Source: a virus. Taken from it: DNA of 55,633 nucleotides. The notes beneath the pieces are model-generated. The model saw only the letters and a program-made list of their open reading frames with translations, ran no database searches and was not told where the DNA came from. Within the stretch, counting starts at the first letter, position 1, and each line of letters opens with the position of its first letter. Location of the stretch: IMG/VR virus record IMGVR_UViG_3300024239_000352, positions 1 through 55,633 of that record. The stretch is one strand, 5' to 3'. The position numbers and the translations under genes were made by a program. Positions 1-9,522 of the stretch are shown here, piece after piece.

Positions 1-1
1 T

Positions 2-3000
2 GTTCCTAACGTTTATAGACCAAAAGATCAACCTCTTCTGCCTTCTGAGCTGGCCAAGGTCGTCGACGATGGGTATCCTCGGTCAGCGACTGACGAGCAA
101 GCTTCGCAGAAAGAATCAGGCTTCTTCATAAAAGGTTCCGATCTTCCGACAGCCTATTCTGACGACGTCACCTCTCTTTCTGATTTCAAAAGAGGTAAAA
201 CCAAAAAGACAGGAACGGATGGCAACAAGCTTCTGAAAGACGCCACAAAGCCTGCTCCCGCCGGCTTAAGCGGCGGACACGTAAAGAAGTCAGGCGGGGA
301 CGCACCAGGAAATCCTGTTGGACCTTACGTCTCAAAGGTGCTTGAAAAGAACAGGTTCAACGCGTCGACCAATTTCGCCCCAGACGAAATGCTGCAACCA
401 CACACCAAGCTAGAGTCTCCTTCAATTTTTTCTGATCCTTCGTCCAAAGATCCAAGAGAGGTCTTTGAGAAACGTGCGAGATTCATGCCGCCGTCTCAGC
501 TTCAGTTTGGTGTCTCTGCACCTATCGACGATGATGCAAGAGGTTACGACTTTAGACGCTTGACAAGGATAGGTAACGTTCTTCAAATGAGAGCAACGGG
601 CGAGCTCAACTTTCTCGGGGGTAATCCGATAACCGACACCAGGGACCCTCTGGCTCAGCTTAGCGCCTTGGCTCCCGGCCTTGGTCAATTTGGTGCAGGT
701 GTTCCGCTGACCAGCGAATATCTCAACGTTGAAAACATCATTGCAGAGTTGGGCACCGATGATGGAAATGAAAAGAAGATATACAACAAAGAGTTGATTC
801 TGATGAACACTTTTGAAGGTGTGATAAATAACGTCTTCGACAAGTTCTCAGGATTCAGCGCGATCGGCATGCTTGCGACATGCCTAGCTTTGCTCGCCGC
901 TGTCCTTGTGGCTTTTGGAGCCTTGAGCTTGATTTTAGGTGACGGCAAGGTTGAAGGATTTCAAGTAAAAAGAGAAGCAGGCGGAGCAGGACGACCTGGT
1001 ATCGGATCTTTTTATGGCAATGGCGTCGGACCTGCCTCAGCAGACGATATCATCAGTGCATTTACACCCATTGGTGACTCTAGCCTGCTTCTTCGTTTTT
1101 TTGGAATCATGCCGACCAGGGTTGGTCTTGGTGAGGCCACCCGCAAAGGTATGCTAACATTCTTTGCTGTCGATGAAGACTTGAATCCGTTGAAGACGAT
1201 GCAGAGTCCAGGTTTTTACACGGTCATGGCCCGCTCCTTGGTGAGGTCAGCGGTCGCAATCGTTCTTGCCTTTAAGGATCTCGTTGAGCTGATCGCAACA
1301 GGCAATTTTGCCTCAAGCATTGAGCAGATATTTGAGGTCCTTGAGACCATGAAGACATCACGCTTCTTTGCGGCCATTAATATCTTTGCCCAGATAGGCA
1401 ATAACCTTACAGGGCCCGATGTCACCATCGACACACTCGACGCAGGAAGAAAGATTTCTGAGCTCGACGCCGCTGAAAAAGCTTATGGCAAGAGCAGAAT
1501 ACGAGCAAAAAATGTTATTTTAGGCAATCCAAACAAGTTAGCGTGGGCAACGAACAGAACACCCGACGCGTTGATGCTTCCTGCAAATGTTCACGAATTA
1601 TCGCTTGATGACGATTTAGGTTCGGGTCGTCTTTTGGTTGAAGATCCTTTGGCAACCACACGCTTTGAAATGACGACCAATGCATTTAATTCAAGGATAT
1701 CGACTGAAAAACGTGAAGAGATTGAGAAAAAATTCGACTCAGAGTTCATGCCGTTTTACTTTCACGACTTGAGGACGAATGAGATATTAGGCTTTCATGC
1801 ATTTTTGACGTCGCTAAATGATGATTACACGGCCAACTATGAGTCAATTGATGGTTTTGGACGCGTCGACCCGGTAAAGATTTATAAAAACACGAATAGA
1901 AAAATCGGTATCTCTTTCATCATCGCCGCCCTCGATGAACTTGACTTTGATTCGATGTGGCTTAAAATTAATAAATTGACAACGATGGTCTATCCGCAGT
2001 ACACACAAGGCAAAAGGCTGGGTGTTGAAATTAAAGAAAAAGGAACTTATCAGTTCACCAAACCTTTTACCCAGCAGATATCTGCTGCACCAATGATTAG
2101 GCTTCGATTAGGCGAACTATTCCGCAGTAATTATTCAAAGTTCAACATCGCAAGGATATTTGGAGTTATAGAACCAGGTGCTTCTGTTGGAGGACCCAAT
2201 AAAAGCAAGGTATTTGATGAAGGTGCGGCCGCCGCGAACGCGACGACAGACATCGGTAATCTACAAAAGCTTCCAACTATCACTGATCCTGCTTTCAAGG
2301 TCAAGCAAGGTTACAGGTTCAAGCCAGCTGACAGAACGTATAATTTAATCGACCCAGCGGCCTCAGGAGACAGACCTTCACAAATAAATCCATATACATT
2401 TGGCGTCTCACCAGCATTCATGCTCGAGATAACTAATCCTCTTGTTAACGACAAGGAGACAGGTCAGTCATATATTGAAGCTAAATTCGTTGAGCCTGAC
2501 GTTGAAGACACTAAATCAAGGGCAGCGTATGGACAGTATGAAGTAACATTGTTAGAGGCTGATGAAGATGGTGAACCTTTAAATAACGTGCTGAAAATTG
2601 GCGACGACAACATGCTTTTTAAAGTTTCAATCAGCGATTTACTCGAAATGTCACCCTCGACGTTCAAAAAATATAAGGAAGCTAACGGCATGGGATTGAA
2701 AGCGAATGCTGATTATGTTGCCAACGTGAAAGATTTTATCAACGAAAAAAACAATGCCATAACTAGGTCATTCAGGTCAGCCGGTGGAAAGGGCATAGCA
2801 GGCTTCATCGAAAGCCTCAGTTTTGATTGGTACAGCGCCACATGGGAGACGAAAGAAGGCAAGAGGGCTCCGAAGCTGTGCAAGGTGACGATGGCATTCG
2901 CACCAATACACGACATATCTCCAGGACTTGCAGCAGATGGCTACAATCGTGCACCGGTGTATCCTGTGGGCCCACACAACGCTGACTTAAAGACGCTGAT

Positions 3001-3019
3001 AAGCGAAAATGAGATATAA
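2..3019 (+). CDS. Large virion structural protein, 5' end missing
   Basis: The reading frame is open from base 2, so the start lies upstream of the window; the first internal start-like codon is GTG at 338. The first about 110 visible codons are polar, rich in Lys, Asp and Gly. A hydrophobic stretch that could span a membrane lies at about nt 856-936. The C-terminus has aromatic and Pro/Gly-rich segments (IHDISPG, RAPVYPVG) of a kind I associate with phage baseplate or tail proteins. It is followed at 19 nt by a gp53-like baseplate gene, so a tail/baseplate role is inferred from context. No enzymatic motif was recognised. Confidence 0.6.
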   Translation, partial: VPNVYRPKDQPLLPSELAKVVDDGYPRSATDEQASQKESGFFIKGSDLPTAYSDDVTSLSDFKRGKTKKTGTDGNKLLKDATKPAPAGLSGGHVKKSGGDAPGNPVGPYVSKVLEKNRFNASTNFAPDEMLQPHTKLESPSIFSDPSSKDPREVFEKRARFMPPSQLQFGVSAPIDDDARGYDFRRLTRIGNVLQMRATGELNFLGGNPITDTRDPLAQLSALAPGLGQFGAGVPLTSEYLNVENIIAELGTDDGNEKKIYNKELILMNTFEGVINNVFDKFSGFSAIGMLATCLALLAAVLVAFGALSLILGDGKVEGFQVKREAGGAGRPGIGSFYGNGVGPASADDIISAFTPIGDSSLLLRFFGIMPTRVGLGEATRKGMLTFFAVDEDLNPLKTMQSPGFYTVMARSLVRSAVAIVLAFKDLVELIATGNFASSIEQIFEVLETMKTSRFFAAINIFAQIGNNLTGPDVTIDTLDAGRKISELDAAEKAYGKSRIRAKNVILGNPNKLAWATNRTPDALMLPANVHELSLDDDLGSGRLLVEDPLATTRFEMTTNAFNSRISTEKREEIEKKFDSEFMPFYFHDLRTNEILGFHAFLTSLNDDYTANYESIDGFGRVDPVKIYKNTNRKIGISFIIAALDELDFDSMWLKINKLTTMVYPQYTQGKRLGVEIKEKGTYQFTKPFTQQISAAPMIRLRLGELFRSNYSKFNIARIFGVIEPGASVGGPNKSKVFDEGAAAANATTDIGNLQKLPTITDPAFKVKQGYRFKPADRTYNLIDPAASGDRPSQINPYTFGVSPAFMLEITNPLVNDKETGQSYIEAKFVEPDVEDTKSRAAYGQYEVTLLEADEDGEPLNNVLKIGDDNMLFKVSISDLLEMSPSTFKKYKEANGMGLKANADYVANVKDFINEKNNAITRSFRSAGGKGIAGFIESLSFDWYSATWETKEGKRAPKLCKVTMAFAPIHDISPGLAADGYNRAPVYPVGPHNADLKTLISENEI

Positions 3020-3037
3020 TAATTACCACGAGGAAGC

Positions 3038-3337
3038 ATGCCAGCATTTAGTAGATACCTAAGGGACAGGGTTTCGTCAGACGGCAAAGGATTGGCGACG
3101 TCAGGCGCCATCGCCGTCATTAGATCTGCGATTCAGACAGGCGACGTTCCGATCGTTAAAACTTTGACGACGACTCAGGCAGACAGGCTTGACAGCCTTG
3201 CGGCAGCCCTGTACAATGACAGCAGATATTGGTGGGTTTTGGCCGCTGCTTCAAATATAGGATGGGGATTACAGGTTCCACCCGGGACAGTCATATTGGT
3301 GCCTGACATCAAGTCCGTCGAGGGGCTGGTCGCCTGA
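3038..3337 (+). CDS. LysM-like baseplate wedge protein (T4 gp53 type)
   Basis: A 99-residue protein. Residues about 44-92 have the pattern of a LysM-type fold in phage tail proteins: a short helix with LDSLAAALYND, the aromatic RYWWVLAAASNI, then a Pro-Gly turn before ILVPD. In T4 the baseplate wedge protein gp53 uses the same arrangement. The start has a Shine-Dalgarno (CGAGGA) 6-7 nt upstream, and the stop overlaps the next start (TGATG). Position between two large structural genes supports a baseplate role. A generic tail LysM protein (gpX-like) is the alternative. Confidence 0.7.
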   Translation: MPAFSRYLRDRVSSDGKGLATSGAIAVIRSAIQTGDVPIVKTLTTTQADRLDSLAAALYNDSRYWWVLAAASNIGWGLQVPPGTVILVPDIKSVEGLVA

Positions 3338-6300
3338 TGTCTTATTTCAACGACATAAATTCGTTTTATACCTTTTTACGTGAAGGCACGCTCGACAACA
3401 AATTTAAGCTGAGACAACAGCAGGGCGATAAAATCAGCCAGACAGACGCATCAGCGAAATTCGGCGAACAGATCAAGAAGCTGTACGTTGAGAAGATGTG
3501 CTCAGGAGAGCAAATAATCAAAGGCCTCATCGATTATGCGACTCCTGACAGTAAAAATTTTGACGCTGAGTTCGCAAAGGATTTAGGTTTTGTCTTCAAC
3601 ACGTTCTATCAAAAGGCCGGCCAGCTGAAGGCAGAGGTCTTGAACAACAAGGATTATTGGCAGTATCTCGACGGCGACGGCGACGTCCCAAAGCTGACGC
3701 CTCTTGAGGGCGATTTTTATGCGAGGCTGTGCGGCGCTGACCCTCCTCCCGGCGGCGGGGGCGGTCCTCCCATCGATTTGACCGTCAACCTTTTAAGGTC
3801 GCCAAAGTTGAATCCCAAGGGCAGAAATGTTAAGTCCGTTGACCTCTTCATGAACGCGATACCGTCTCTGTTCGCGTCCCAGATGGTGCCGTACTTTGAG
3901 GTTGAGTTTGAGTTTCCAAGAATACCAGACGGAGCAAAGCGCGGGGAAACTTCGATCAGGTTCCTAAATAGACCCTCATTGCTTCGTTTTTTATTGGGTT
4001 CAGAAATAGATGTCACGAAAATGCCGTTAACGGCTGCTGACCTCGCCATGATCGCTCCATTCAAAACAAAAAAGAAGGGAGACGATGGAAGGTATTTGAC
4101 GTCGGTTTTCGCCGGCACCGAGATGTTTACATCACCACAAACCCTTATCAACATGGATACGCTCAGCGGACCCAACACGGTCAGATTGAATCCTGCGCAG
4201 CCATTTCTTCCTCCTGCCACTTTGACGAACGGAAGCATTAGAATGGTCAACGCCGGAGCAGGAACGTTTGCCATGACTTATGCCGACGTTGAATTCAAGG
4301 TGCACGACCGCGCCCGTTTTGCAGAATTCTCAGAGTTTTTAAGGCAAGACAAATACACGAAGGACATAACCACGTGGATAACTTATGGTTGGTTGGCACC
4401 TCGGTCTCGAGGTTCAGAAGACGTTTACGCTCAGTTCATAAACGAGAACATGTTGGTCAAGCGAGCGTTCAGCCTGATGAACTCAAGCTTTTCTTTTGAT
4501 CCAACGGGTCAGGTCACGGTCAAACTAGGTCTCGTGACCCAGGGTGGATCGTCGATAGTCAACGAGCCACTGCAGTCGTTGGCATCCGACTTAAAGGGTA
4601 AGGACGTCATGTCGCAATACCATAGAGATCTAAAAAGGATTCGCAACAAGATATCCAAGGCAAGAAAGTATTTTGGGCAACCGAATGAAGGAACAAAGGA
4701 CATTCGAATGTATCAGGTCCTTGACGCTGCCGCTGGCGGTGCTGTCGAATTTGGCTTAAAACCAGAAGAGTTAGCCGAGATCAGCGACAACATGAAAGTC
4801 GCGATCGAAGCGAAGGACAATGGTCTTAGCGATAACGAAAGAGCAGAAGCGTTGAAGGCTGTTGAGGCGATCCGGGCGTTGGCTTCAGAGGAAAACTGGA
4901 ACAAGGTCAAAAACCTTGCCTCATCTTACGTTCAAGAAAAACTGAAATCATGCTCTGACGGTTCTTCTCCTGATCCGTTCATTCCTCTGCCTGATAAATT
5001 TTTCAACAAAGGAGCCGAAAAGATTCCTTTTTATTCCAACGATCTTGTCAGATCAACTTATGAAAGGATTCCGCCTATACCTGACAAGAAGGATAGGTTG
5101 CCTAAGAAGCCCGACATGTCGAAGGTGCCGACAGCTGAAAATAATCCCGAAGGCGGTGTCAAGCAGCTGTCACAGGAAGAGCTTGACAAAAAGAAACCTG
5201 AGCAGGCCGCAGTGCCGATCGTCACATTGGAGAGTTTGAAAATTTCAGGAGATTTGACGGGTTCGCTCGGCCTATCTTCACCCGTCACGCCGATAAAATC
5301 TCCTTCGAAATCTGCGCAAGGAAAAAATGTCGCCGCAAAAGAAAGCACAGCACCGACGACTTTTCAACGACGTATCGTTTCGTTAGGAAAGCTTTTTTGT
5401 GCCCTGTGTCTTCCCGCCATTCTTGGAGCCGCCAAAGAAGAAGGAATAACAGAGGTTCAGATTAATTTTTATCAATTCAACGAGTCGTGTGGACCATTAT
5501 CACTTCACAATATCGCCGAGTTTCCAATAGACTTTGATTCTTTTATCGATCAGTTCGGCTTCTATTGCCTGAAAAGAGGAGGTGACGTCATCACCTTGAA
5601 CGAATTTATGGAGTTCATCTCAACGTACGTCATCAGCGATAAAAGAGCGCCTGGTTATGGAATGAAGACGTATTATAACGCCTGGAACAGGGACAGCCCA
5701 GAACCAGTTGCGTGGAACGGTGATGCGAAGGAATTTGAATCGAAGATGGCGAAGTGGTTCCTCAAGTACAAGGAATGGAAATTGCCTGCCCTAACGATTG
5801 CAGTCGACTGCATGAAAGCAGGAGAAGACCCGGCGTCCAGATCTGACCTGTTGCTGTCGCTAGCTTCTACCGTGGCCCCGGTCAACAGCGGTCCCAATGT
5901 CAATATTGGAAAGGTAAAACGAATACATATTTTTGACGATTCTCTTGAGCAGTACTCTTTACTGAAGCAGAACCTGATCAAGCAAGAAGACGGAAGCTAC
6001 GTCGTCTATGGAACCGACCAAGAAAAACAGGCTTATTTGGACTGGAGACAGAGCCAGCAGTCTACCGCCACCATGGAAGGAAAGACAGCCAAGTTACCTG
6101 GTGGGTTGGCAATCGTCACCGGCGGTAAGGACGCCCTTCTTCAGTTGGTTCAAAGCATCATTCCAACGATTGATTTTGCGACCAATGGCACCATGATAAG
6201 CAACGCGACGCTGGCATCGAAGGTCGACGGCGTCGCAGGTTCTATGGCGATGCTTGGGACGACCTTTAAGGTCGACACACAGCCTTCTCCTAACGGCTTG

Positions 6301-6681
6301 ACGATGGCTGAGAACAATCTTCCGATGAGATTTTTGCCTGCACAATTGACGATGAATTCCATGGGCTGTCCGATCGCCGAGCTTTACCAAGAATTCTTTG
6401 TTAACTTCGGTACGGGAACCTCCATCGACACGACGTACAGGGTCACGCAGATCGTCCACAACTTCTCTCCTGGGAAGTTCGATACCAGCTGGACCTTTGG
6501 TTACTCCGATGGATATGGTAAGTTCTATGGAGCTGAAACCATGGGAGATTTGATGAAGCAGGTCGCGGGTTCTACGAACCCAGGAACGACGCCGACCGAC
6601 ACATCATCGAATGAACCTCCTGAAATTTTCACAGAGCAAAGACAGTCTAAGCAAAATAAAATTCCTCCAAATGGCAAATAA
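3337..6681 (+). CDS. Very large tail/baseplate structural protein
   Basis: A protein of 1114 residues, starting in the TGATG overlap with the gp53-like gene. An N-terminal domain (1-135) is separated by a Pro/Gly hinge (136-145, PPPGGGGGPP) from a large beta-rich body. A charged, Pro/Lys-rich linker lies at about 575-680. The last about 200 residues carry a domain with MGCPIAELYQEFFVNFGTGT and a YGKFYG end. I do not recognise a named family. Size, hinge and operon position favour a hub or baseplate component. The last about 30 residues are polar and look disordered. Confidence 0.55.
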   Translation: MSYFNDINSFYTFLREGTLDNKFKLRQQQGDKISQTDASAKFGEQIKKLYVEKMCSGEQIIKGLIDYATPDSKNFDAEFAKDLGFVFNTFYQKAGQLKAEVLNNKDYWQYLDGDGDVPKLTPLEGDFYARLCGADPPPGGGGGPPIDLTVNLLRSPKLNPKGRNVKSVDLFMNAIPSLFASQMVPYFEVEFEFPRIPDGAKRGETSIRFLNRPSLLRFLLGSEIDVTKMPLTAADLAMIAPFKTKKKGDDGRYLTSVFAGTEMFTSPQTLINMDTLSGPNTVRLNPAQPFLPPATLTNGSIRMVNAGAGTFAMTYADVEFKVHDRARFAEFSEFLRQDKYTKDITTWITYGWLAPRSRGSEDVYAQFINENMLVKRAFSLMNSSFSFDPTGQVTVKLGLVTQGGSSIVNEPLQSLASDLKGKDVMSQYHRDLKRIRNKISKARKYFGQPNEGTKDIRMYQVLDAAAGGAVEFGLKPEELAEISDNMKVAIEAKDNGLSDNERAEALKAVEAIRALASEENWNKVKNLASSYVQEKLKSCSDGSSPDPFIPLPDKFFNKGAEKIPFYSNDLVRSTYERIPPIPDKKDRLPKKPDMSKVPTAENNPEGGVKQLSQEELDKKKPEQAAVPIVTLESLKISGDLTGSLGLSSPVTPIKSPSKSAQGKNVAAKESTAPTTFQRRIVSLGKLFCALCLPAILGAAKEEGITEVQINFYQFNESCGPLSLHNIAEFPIDFDSFIDQFGFYCLKRGGDVITLNEFMEFISTYVISDKRAPGYGMKTYYNAWNRDSPEPVAWNGDAKEFESKMAKWFLKYKEWKLPALTIAVDCMKAGEDPASRSDLLLSLASTVAPVNSGPNVNIGKVKRIHIFDDSLEQYSLLKQNLIKQEDGSYVVYGTDQEKQAYLDWRQSQQSTATMEGKTAKLPGGLAIVTGGKDALLQLVQSIIPTIDFATNGTMISNATLASKVDGVAGSMAMLGTTFKVDTQPSPNGLTMAENNLPMRFLPAQLTMNSMGCPIAELYQEFFVNFGTGTSIDTTYRVTQIVHNFSPGKFDTSWTFGYSDGYGKFYGAETMGDLMKQVAGSTNPGTTPTDTSSNEPPEIFTEQRQSKQNKIPPNGK

Positions 6682-6701
6682 ATGAAAACTACGGTCATGG
6701 T

Positions 6702-7934
6702 ATGATACATCATGATGATACGATGTCCATAGACAGGTTTTGTATTTCTGCAGGGGTTCTTGGTTCCGATCATCACATGACGATCGACTCTGATGGCATC
6801 AGCCTTAGCACCATGCCTCCTCACGACTGCTGGTTGCTCTCTGGACATTTTAGAAACGATGATCATCTTTGCTTAGACACATTACTGAAGCTCCATGGTG
6901 TCTGGTTCAATTCTCAACCTGATCAAAGATGGAAGAACATGATGGCATCCGTCGGCTGTGTTGAGGATGTTCCATGGTCAAAGGTTCTGCCGCCGAGTCA
7001 ATACAAGCTTCATGTAAAAAATCTAATAAAATCTGTCATTGCCAAATCAAAAGACATTTCTCAAGAATATTATAGAAACACGTGGCATCCATGCGGTGCT
7101 ATATTTCGCAGGTTGCGACCGGCCAAGATCGACACATCGACATACAAAAGCATCATTGACGCCGAAGGGCATGGAAACGGTGCATTGGAGACCTTCAAAC
7201 CATCGTCGGGAGGATACGCTTCTCAGGTGGTGTATGATCGTTTTGGAACGCGTACCGGAAGGTTGACCGTTGAGTCAGGTCCACAGATCTTGACGTTGAA
7301 AAAAGAGCATAAAAAGATCATAAAGTCTTATTACCAAGACGGACGCATAGTTTCACTCGATTTCGCAGCCCTCGAGGCCCGTGTCCTTCTTTTTGAAGCC
7401 GGTCATCAGCCTACCTCTAGCGACATCTACACACAGATTTCCAAAGATCTTTTTGAAGGCAGGGTTGAAAGATCCATCATCAAGGTGGCCGTGTTGAGTG
7501 AATTGTATGGGGCTTCTCGTGCTTCTTTGGATCACAGGTTGAACATGCCGTCAGCTGACCTTGACGTTTTCATAAAGTCGATCAAATCCTACTTCAAAAC
7601 GGCAATCCTGAAAGCACGCTTAAAAGAAGAGTTCGAAAAAAAAGGTAACATTACCAACAAGTTTGGTAGGCCTCTGTTCATCGATTCAAAAAATTCTGAT
7701 TATCTTCTTGTCAACACATACGCTCAAAGCACGGGTGCGGACATTTCTTTGCTGGGATTCTCTAAGATCACAGAGGCGTTAGGCTCTGACGGCATTCGTC
7801 CGCTTTTCGTTCTTCACGATGCCCTTATCCTTGATGTTCGACCTGATAGATTACGTGACGTGGAATCCATTACATCTATAAACATTTCAGGCTATGATCA
7901 TGGCTTTTCCATAAAGCCAGAGGTTATTGGATAA
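6702..7934 (+). CDS. Family A (Pol I-like) DNA polymerase, polymerase domain only
   Basis: A protein of 410 residues, enough for the Klenow polymerase core without a 3'-5' exonuclease domain. GTRTGRL is at 182-188 and motif A is SLDFAALEAR with catalytic Asp220. Motif B follows R-x3-K-x3-L-x3-YG with R257, K261, L265, Y269, so the position equivalent to E. coli Phe762 is Leu. Motif C is LHDALILDV: Asp373 is kept but the usual following Glu is Ala. Spacing of motifs B to C matches Pol I. A downstream in-frame ATG at 6723 is an alternative start. The window also carries a complete DnaE, so this may be a repair, priming-gap or specialised polymerase. Confidence 0.85.
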   Translation: MIHHDDTMSIDRFCISAGVLGSDHHMTIDSDGISLSTMPPHDCWLLSGHFRNDDHLCLDTLLKLHGVWFNSQPDQRWKNMMASVGCVEDVPWSKVLPPSQYKLHVKNLIKSVIAKSKDISQEYYRNTWHPCGAIFRRLRPAKIDTSTYKSIIDAEGHGNGALETFKPSSGGYASQVVYDRFGTRTGRLTVESGPQILTLKKEHKKIIKSYYQDGRIVSLDFAALEARVLLFEAGHQPTSSDIYTQISKDLFEGRVERSIIKVAVLSELYGASRASLDHRLNMPSADLDVFIKSIKSYFKTAILKARLKEEFEKKGNITNKFGRPLFIDSKNSDYLLVNTYAQSTGADISLLGFSKITEALGSDGIRPLFVLHDALILDVRPDRLRDVESITSINISGYDHGFSIKPEVIG

Positions 7935-7943
7935 TTAAACTTC

Positions 7944-8216
7944 ATGAAACTTACACACGCAGCGCTTCGAAGATTGATCAAAGAAGAAATACAAAATCTT
8001 GCCGAGTCTGACGCCAACCTAGAGACCATCAAGAGTGACGTGTCGAATGTCCTGGACAACTTTGTCAAGTACAAGAGATATAGCGTCGCCAGCGTTATTT
8101 CTGCTGTTTATGCGTGGGCAAACGAGAAAAACGCTGATTTAAATACACGATCAGTAAACAAGGCACAGGACCTGACATCGCTCGCAGCCCAGCTAAGAAA
8201 ACAACACGGAATTTGA
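7944..8216 (+). CDS. Small protein with N-terminal LIxEE tag
   Basis: A 90-residue helical protein of unknown function. Its first 20 residues contain LRRLIKEEIQN, the amphipathic tag that recurs on several other proteins in this window, followed by LAES, a possible prohead-protease-like LxE site. The remainder (SVISAVYAWANEK and on) is predicted helical. The start lies 8 nt after GATAAT (7930-7935) and has no clear Shine-Dalgarno. It could be an internal virion protein, but this rests only on the tag. Confidence 0.6.
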   Translation: MKLTHAALRRLIKEEIQNLAESDANLETIKSDVSNVLDNFVKYKRYSVASVISAVYAWANEKNADLNTRSVNKAQDLTSLAAQLRKQHGI

Positions 8217-8258
8217 CTGATTGAACAATGACCCCATTTCCATGTTAAAATGGGAATT

Positions 8259-8855
8259 ATGTCATTAAGTCCCGAAGAGATCGCTGCAAATTTTGATAAG
8301 TTTCGTTCACTTTGCGAAAGGCTAGCCGATAGATCAACGGCTGCCCTCGCGCTCGTCGATCACTTTGCAGAAAGATTAGCTTTATGTCCAGCCTCGGGCC
8401 GTAAGGAATATCACCTTGCAGAACCAGGCGGTCTGGTGGACCACTCCCTTCGGGTCCTCGGCAATGCAATGAAGCTGTGCAAGGCTTTTGAGTACAATCT
8501 TCCCAAGGATTCTCTCATCATCGCTTGTCTCTTTCACGACATCGGCAAGCTCGGTGACCTAGAGCAAGAATACTACCTTCCACAGGATTCGGACTGGCAC
8601 CGCGACAAGCTCGGTGAGATGTACAAACACAACAAGGACATCAAGTACATGACCGTCCCACACCGCGGTGTCTGGTTGTGCCAACACTTTGGTCTGAAGC
8701 TCACCCAGGATGAATGGCTTGCCATCATGCTCAACGACGGTTGGGTCCTTCAGGAAAACAAGGCATATTGTCTAAAGGAAGGAACCCTCGTGAGCGTTGT
8801 TCAGACGGCTGATTATCTTGCAACAAAGCACGAGAAGGAAACGCTTGGTGGCTAA
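8259..8855 (+). CDS. HD-domain phosphohydrolase
   Basis: A protein of 198 residues with the HD superfamily metal-binding pattern: His62 in GGLVDHSLRV, His93-Asp94 in CLFHDIGKLGD, and a late Asp in QTADYLATK. Members are metal-dependent nucleotide or nucleic-acid phosphohydrolases; the substrate is unknown. The frame also has an ATG at 8250, but that codon sits in a perfect inverted repeat (CCCATTT/AAATGGG, 8232-8254). ATG 8259 lies 7 nt after TAAAAT (8246-8251), matching other operon-head genes, so I prefer 8259. It lies between the PolA-type polymerase and SSB genes, consistent with nucleotide-pool control. Confidence 0.8.
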   Translation: MSLSPEEIAANFDKFRSLCERLADRSTAALALVDHFAERLALCPASGRKEYHLAEPGGLVDHSLRVLGNAMKLCKAFEYNLPKDSLIIACLFHDIGKLGDLEQEYYLPQDSDWHRDKLGEMYKHNKDIKYMTVPHRGVWLCQHFGLKLTQDEWLAIMLNDGWVLQENKAYCLKEGTLVSVVQTADYLATKHEKETLGG

Positions 8856-8866
8856 TATTTAAAGTC

Positions 8867-9106
8867 ATGTCGGCCGACGATATTCTTCGCAAGTACATCA
8901 GGAACCTTATTGAAGAGGTTAGAGATACCCCACGTGTGGGTGATCAACTAAAAAATGCCGATGGTTCACCTGAAAGCGGAGATGACAACGATGATGAGAA
9001 TGAGAAAGAAGTAGACGAGATGAATGTCACAGCCCACATCGTCGGCCCGATGCTTCCTTTTGCAATGAAGACACCAGGGAAGAAAAAGAAACCCGGCTGG
9101 AGATAA
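8867..9106 (+). CDS. Small acidic protein with N-terminal tag
   Basis: A protein of 79 residues. The N-terminus (ILRKYIRNLIEEVRDT) is the amphipathic tag shared with other proteins here. The middle (about 30-50) is a strongly acidic Asp/Glu/Asn run. The C-terminus contains HIVGPMLPF and a basic KKKKPGW end. There is no enzymatic motif. The start follows TAATAT (8853-8858) by 8 nt without a good Shine-Dalgarno. The architecture (tag, acidic linker, short hydrophobic terminal motif, basic tail) suggests an internal virion or scaffold-like peptide; this is inference. Confidence 0.55.
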   Translation: MSADDILRKYIRNLIEEVRDTPRVGDQLKNADGSPESGDDNDDENEKEVDEMNVTAHIVGPMLPFAMKTPGKKKKPGWR

Positions 9107-9415
9107 ATGAAAAATTTAATCCTTCCTTATACCGCCCTCTTTACGACGGGTGTAATCGGCGCTTTTGTCACAAAGAAGGTCCAAGGTGGATCACTTCCGA
9201 TATGGGCTCCCATCGGTCCATCAATCGTCAGCGGTCTTCTTTGGGGTTACATCTCTCGTCGTTCCCAAAACCTCAGCCTCATGTCGGTCCTCGTCGACGT
9301 CATCTACACGGCGGCGTTCGTCACAGGTTTCATCATCCTCGGTGATCGCCTTACACCTCTTCAGGTTGCCGGCTTCATCGTCTCACTCATCGGCGTCGCA
9401 ATGATGGCGGCATAA
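9107..9415 (+). CDS. Four-helix membrane protein, EamA/SMR-like
   Basis: A protein of 102 residues with four hydrophobic segments at about 4-21, 31-47, 57-77 and 80-101. The end (LGDRLTPLQVAGFIVSLIGV) resembles the last helices of EamA and small multidrug resistance-like transporters. The Glu in the first helix that SMR pumps need is absent, so drug efflux is unlikely. The ATG directly follows the upstream stop (TAAATG) and a GGAG Shine-Dalgarno lies 7 nt before it. Its role in the phage is unknown; a holin-like function is possible but unsupported. Confidence 0.6.
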   Translation: MKNLILPYTALFTTGVIGAFVTKKVQGGSLPIWAPIGPSIVSGLLWGYISRRSQNLSLMSVLVDVIYTAAFVTGFIILGDRLTPLQVAGFIVSLIGVAMMAA

Positions 9416-9438
9416 TCCTCACCTTCCTAATATTTAAC

Positions 9439-9522
9439 ATGTCGACCCTTCGACGCGGAATAGGATTAGGAATGAAAAACAACAACGTTTGTTCTGTCGG
9501 TCCCGACACCGTGCAAAGTTGA
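9439..9522 (+). CDS. Possible 27-codon leader ORF
   Basis: ATG at 9439 follows TAATAT (9428-9433) by 5 nt, the same layout seen before several real genes here. It opens a frame of 27 codons ending in TGA at 9520-9522. The peptide is basic and has no recognisable motif. It lies in the 250-nt gap before the SSB gene. It may be chance, or a leader peptide. Confidence 0.2.
   Translation: MSTLRRGIGLGMKNNNVCSVGPDTVQS

Noticed and set aside
6702-8855. A 2-aminoadenine (Z) genome system: PolA-type polymerase next to an HD hydrolase, with MazG-like and IMPDH/GMPR proteins elsewhere
   Set aside because: No PurZ-like adenylosuccinate synthetase is in the window, and the HD protein lacks the look of the dATPase used there. 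The combination alone does not support it.
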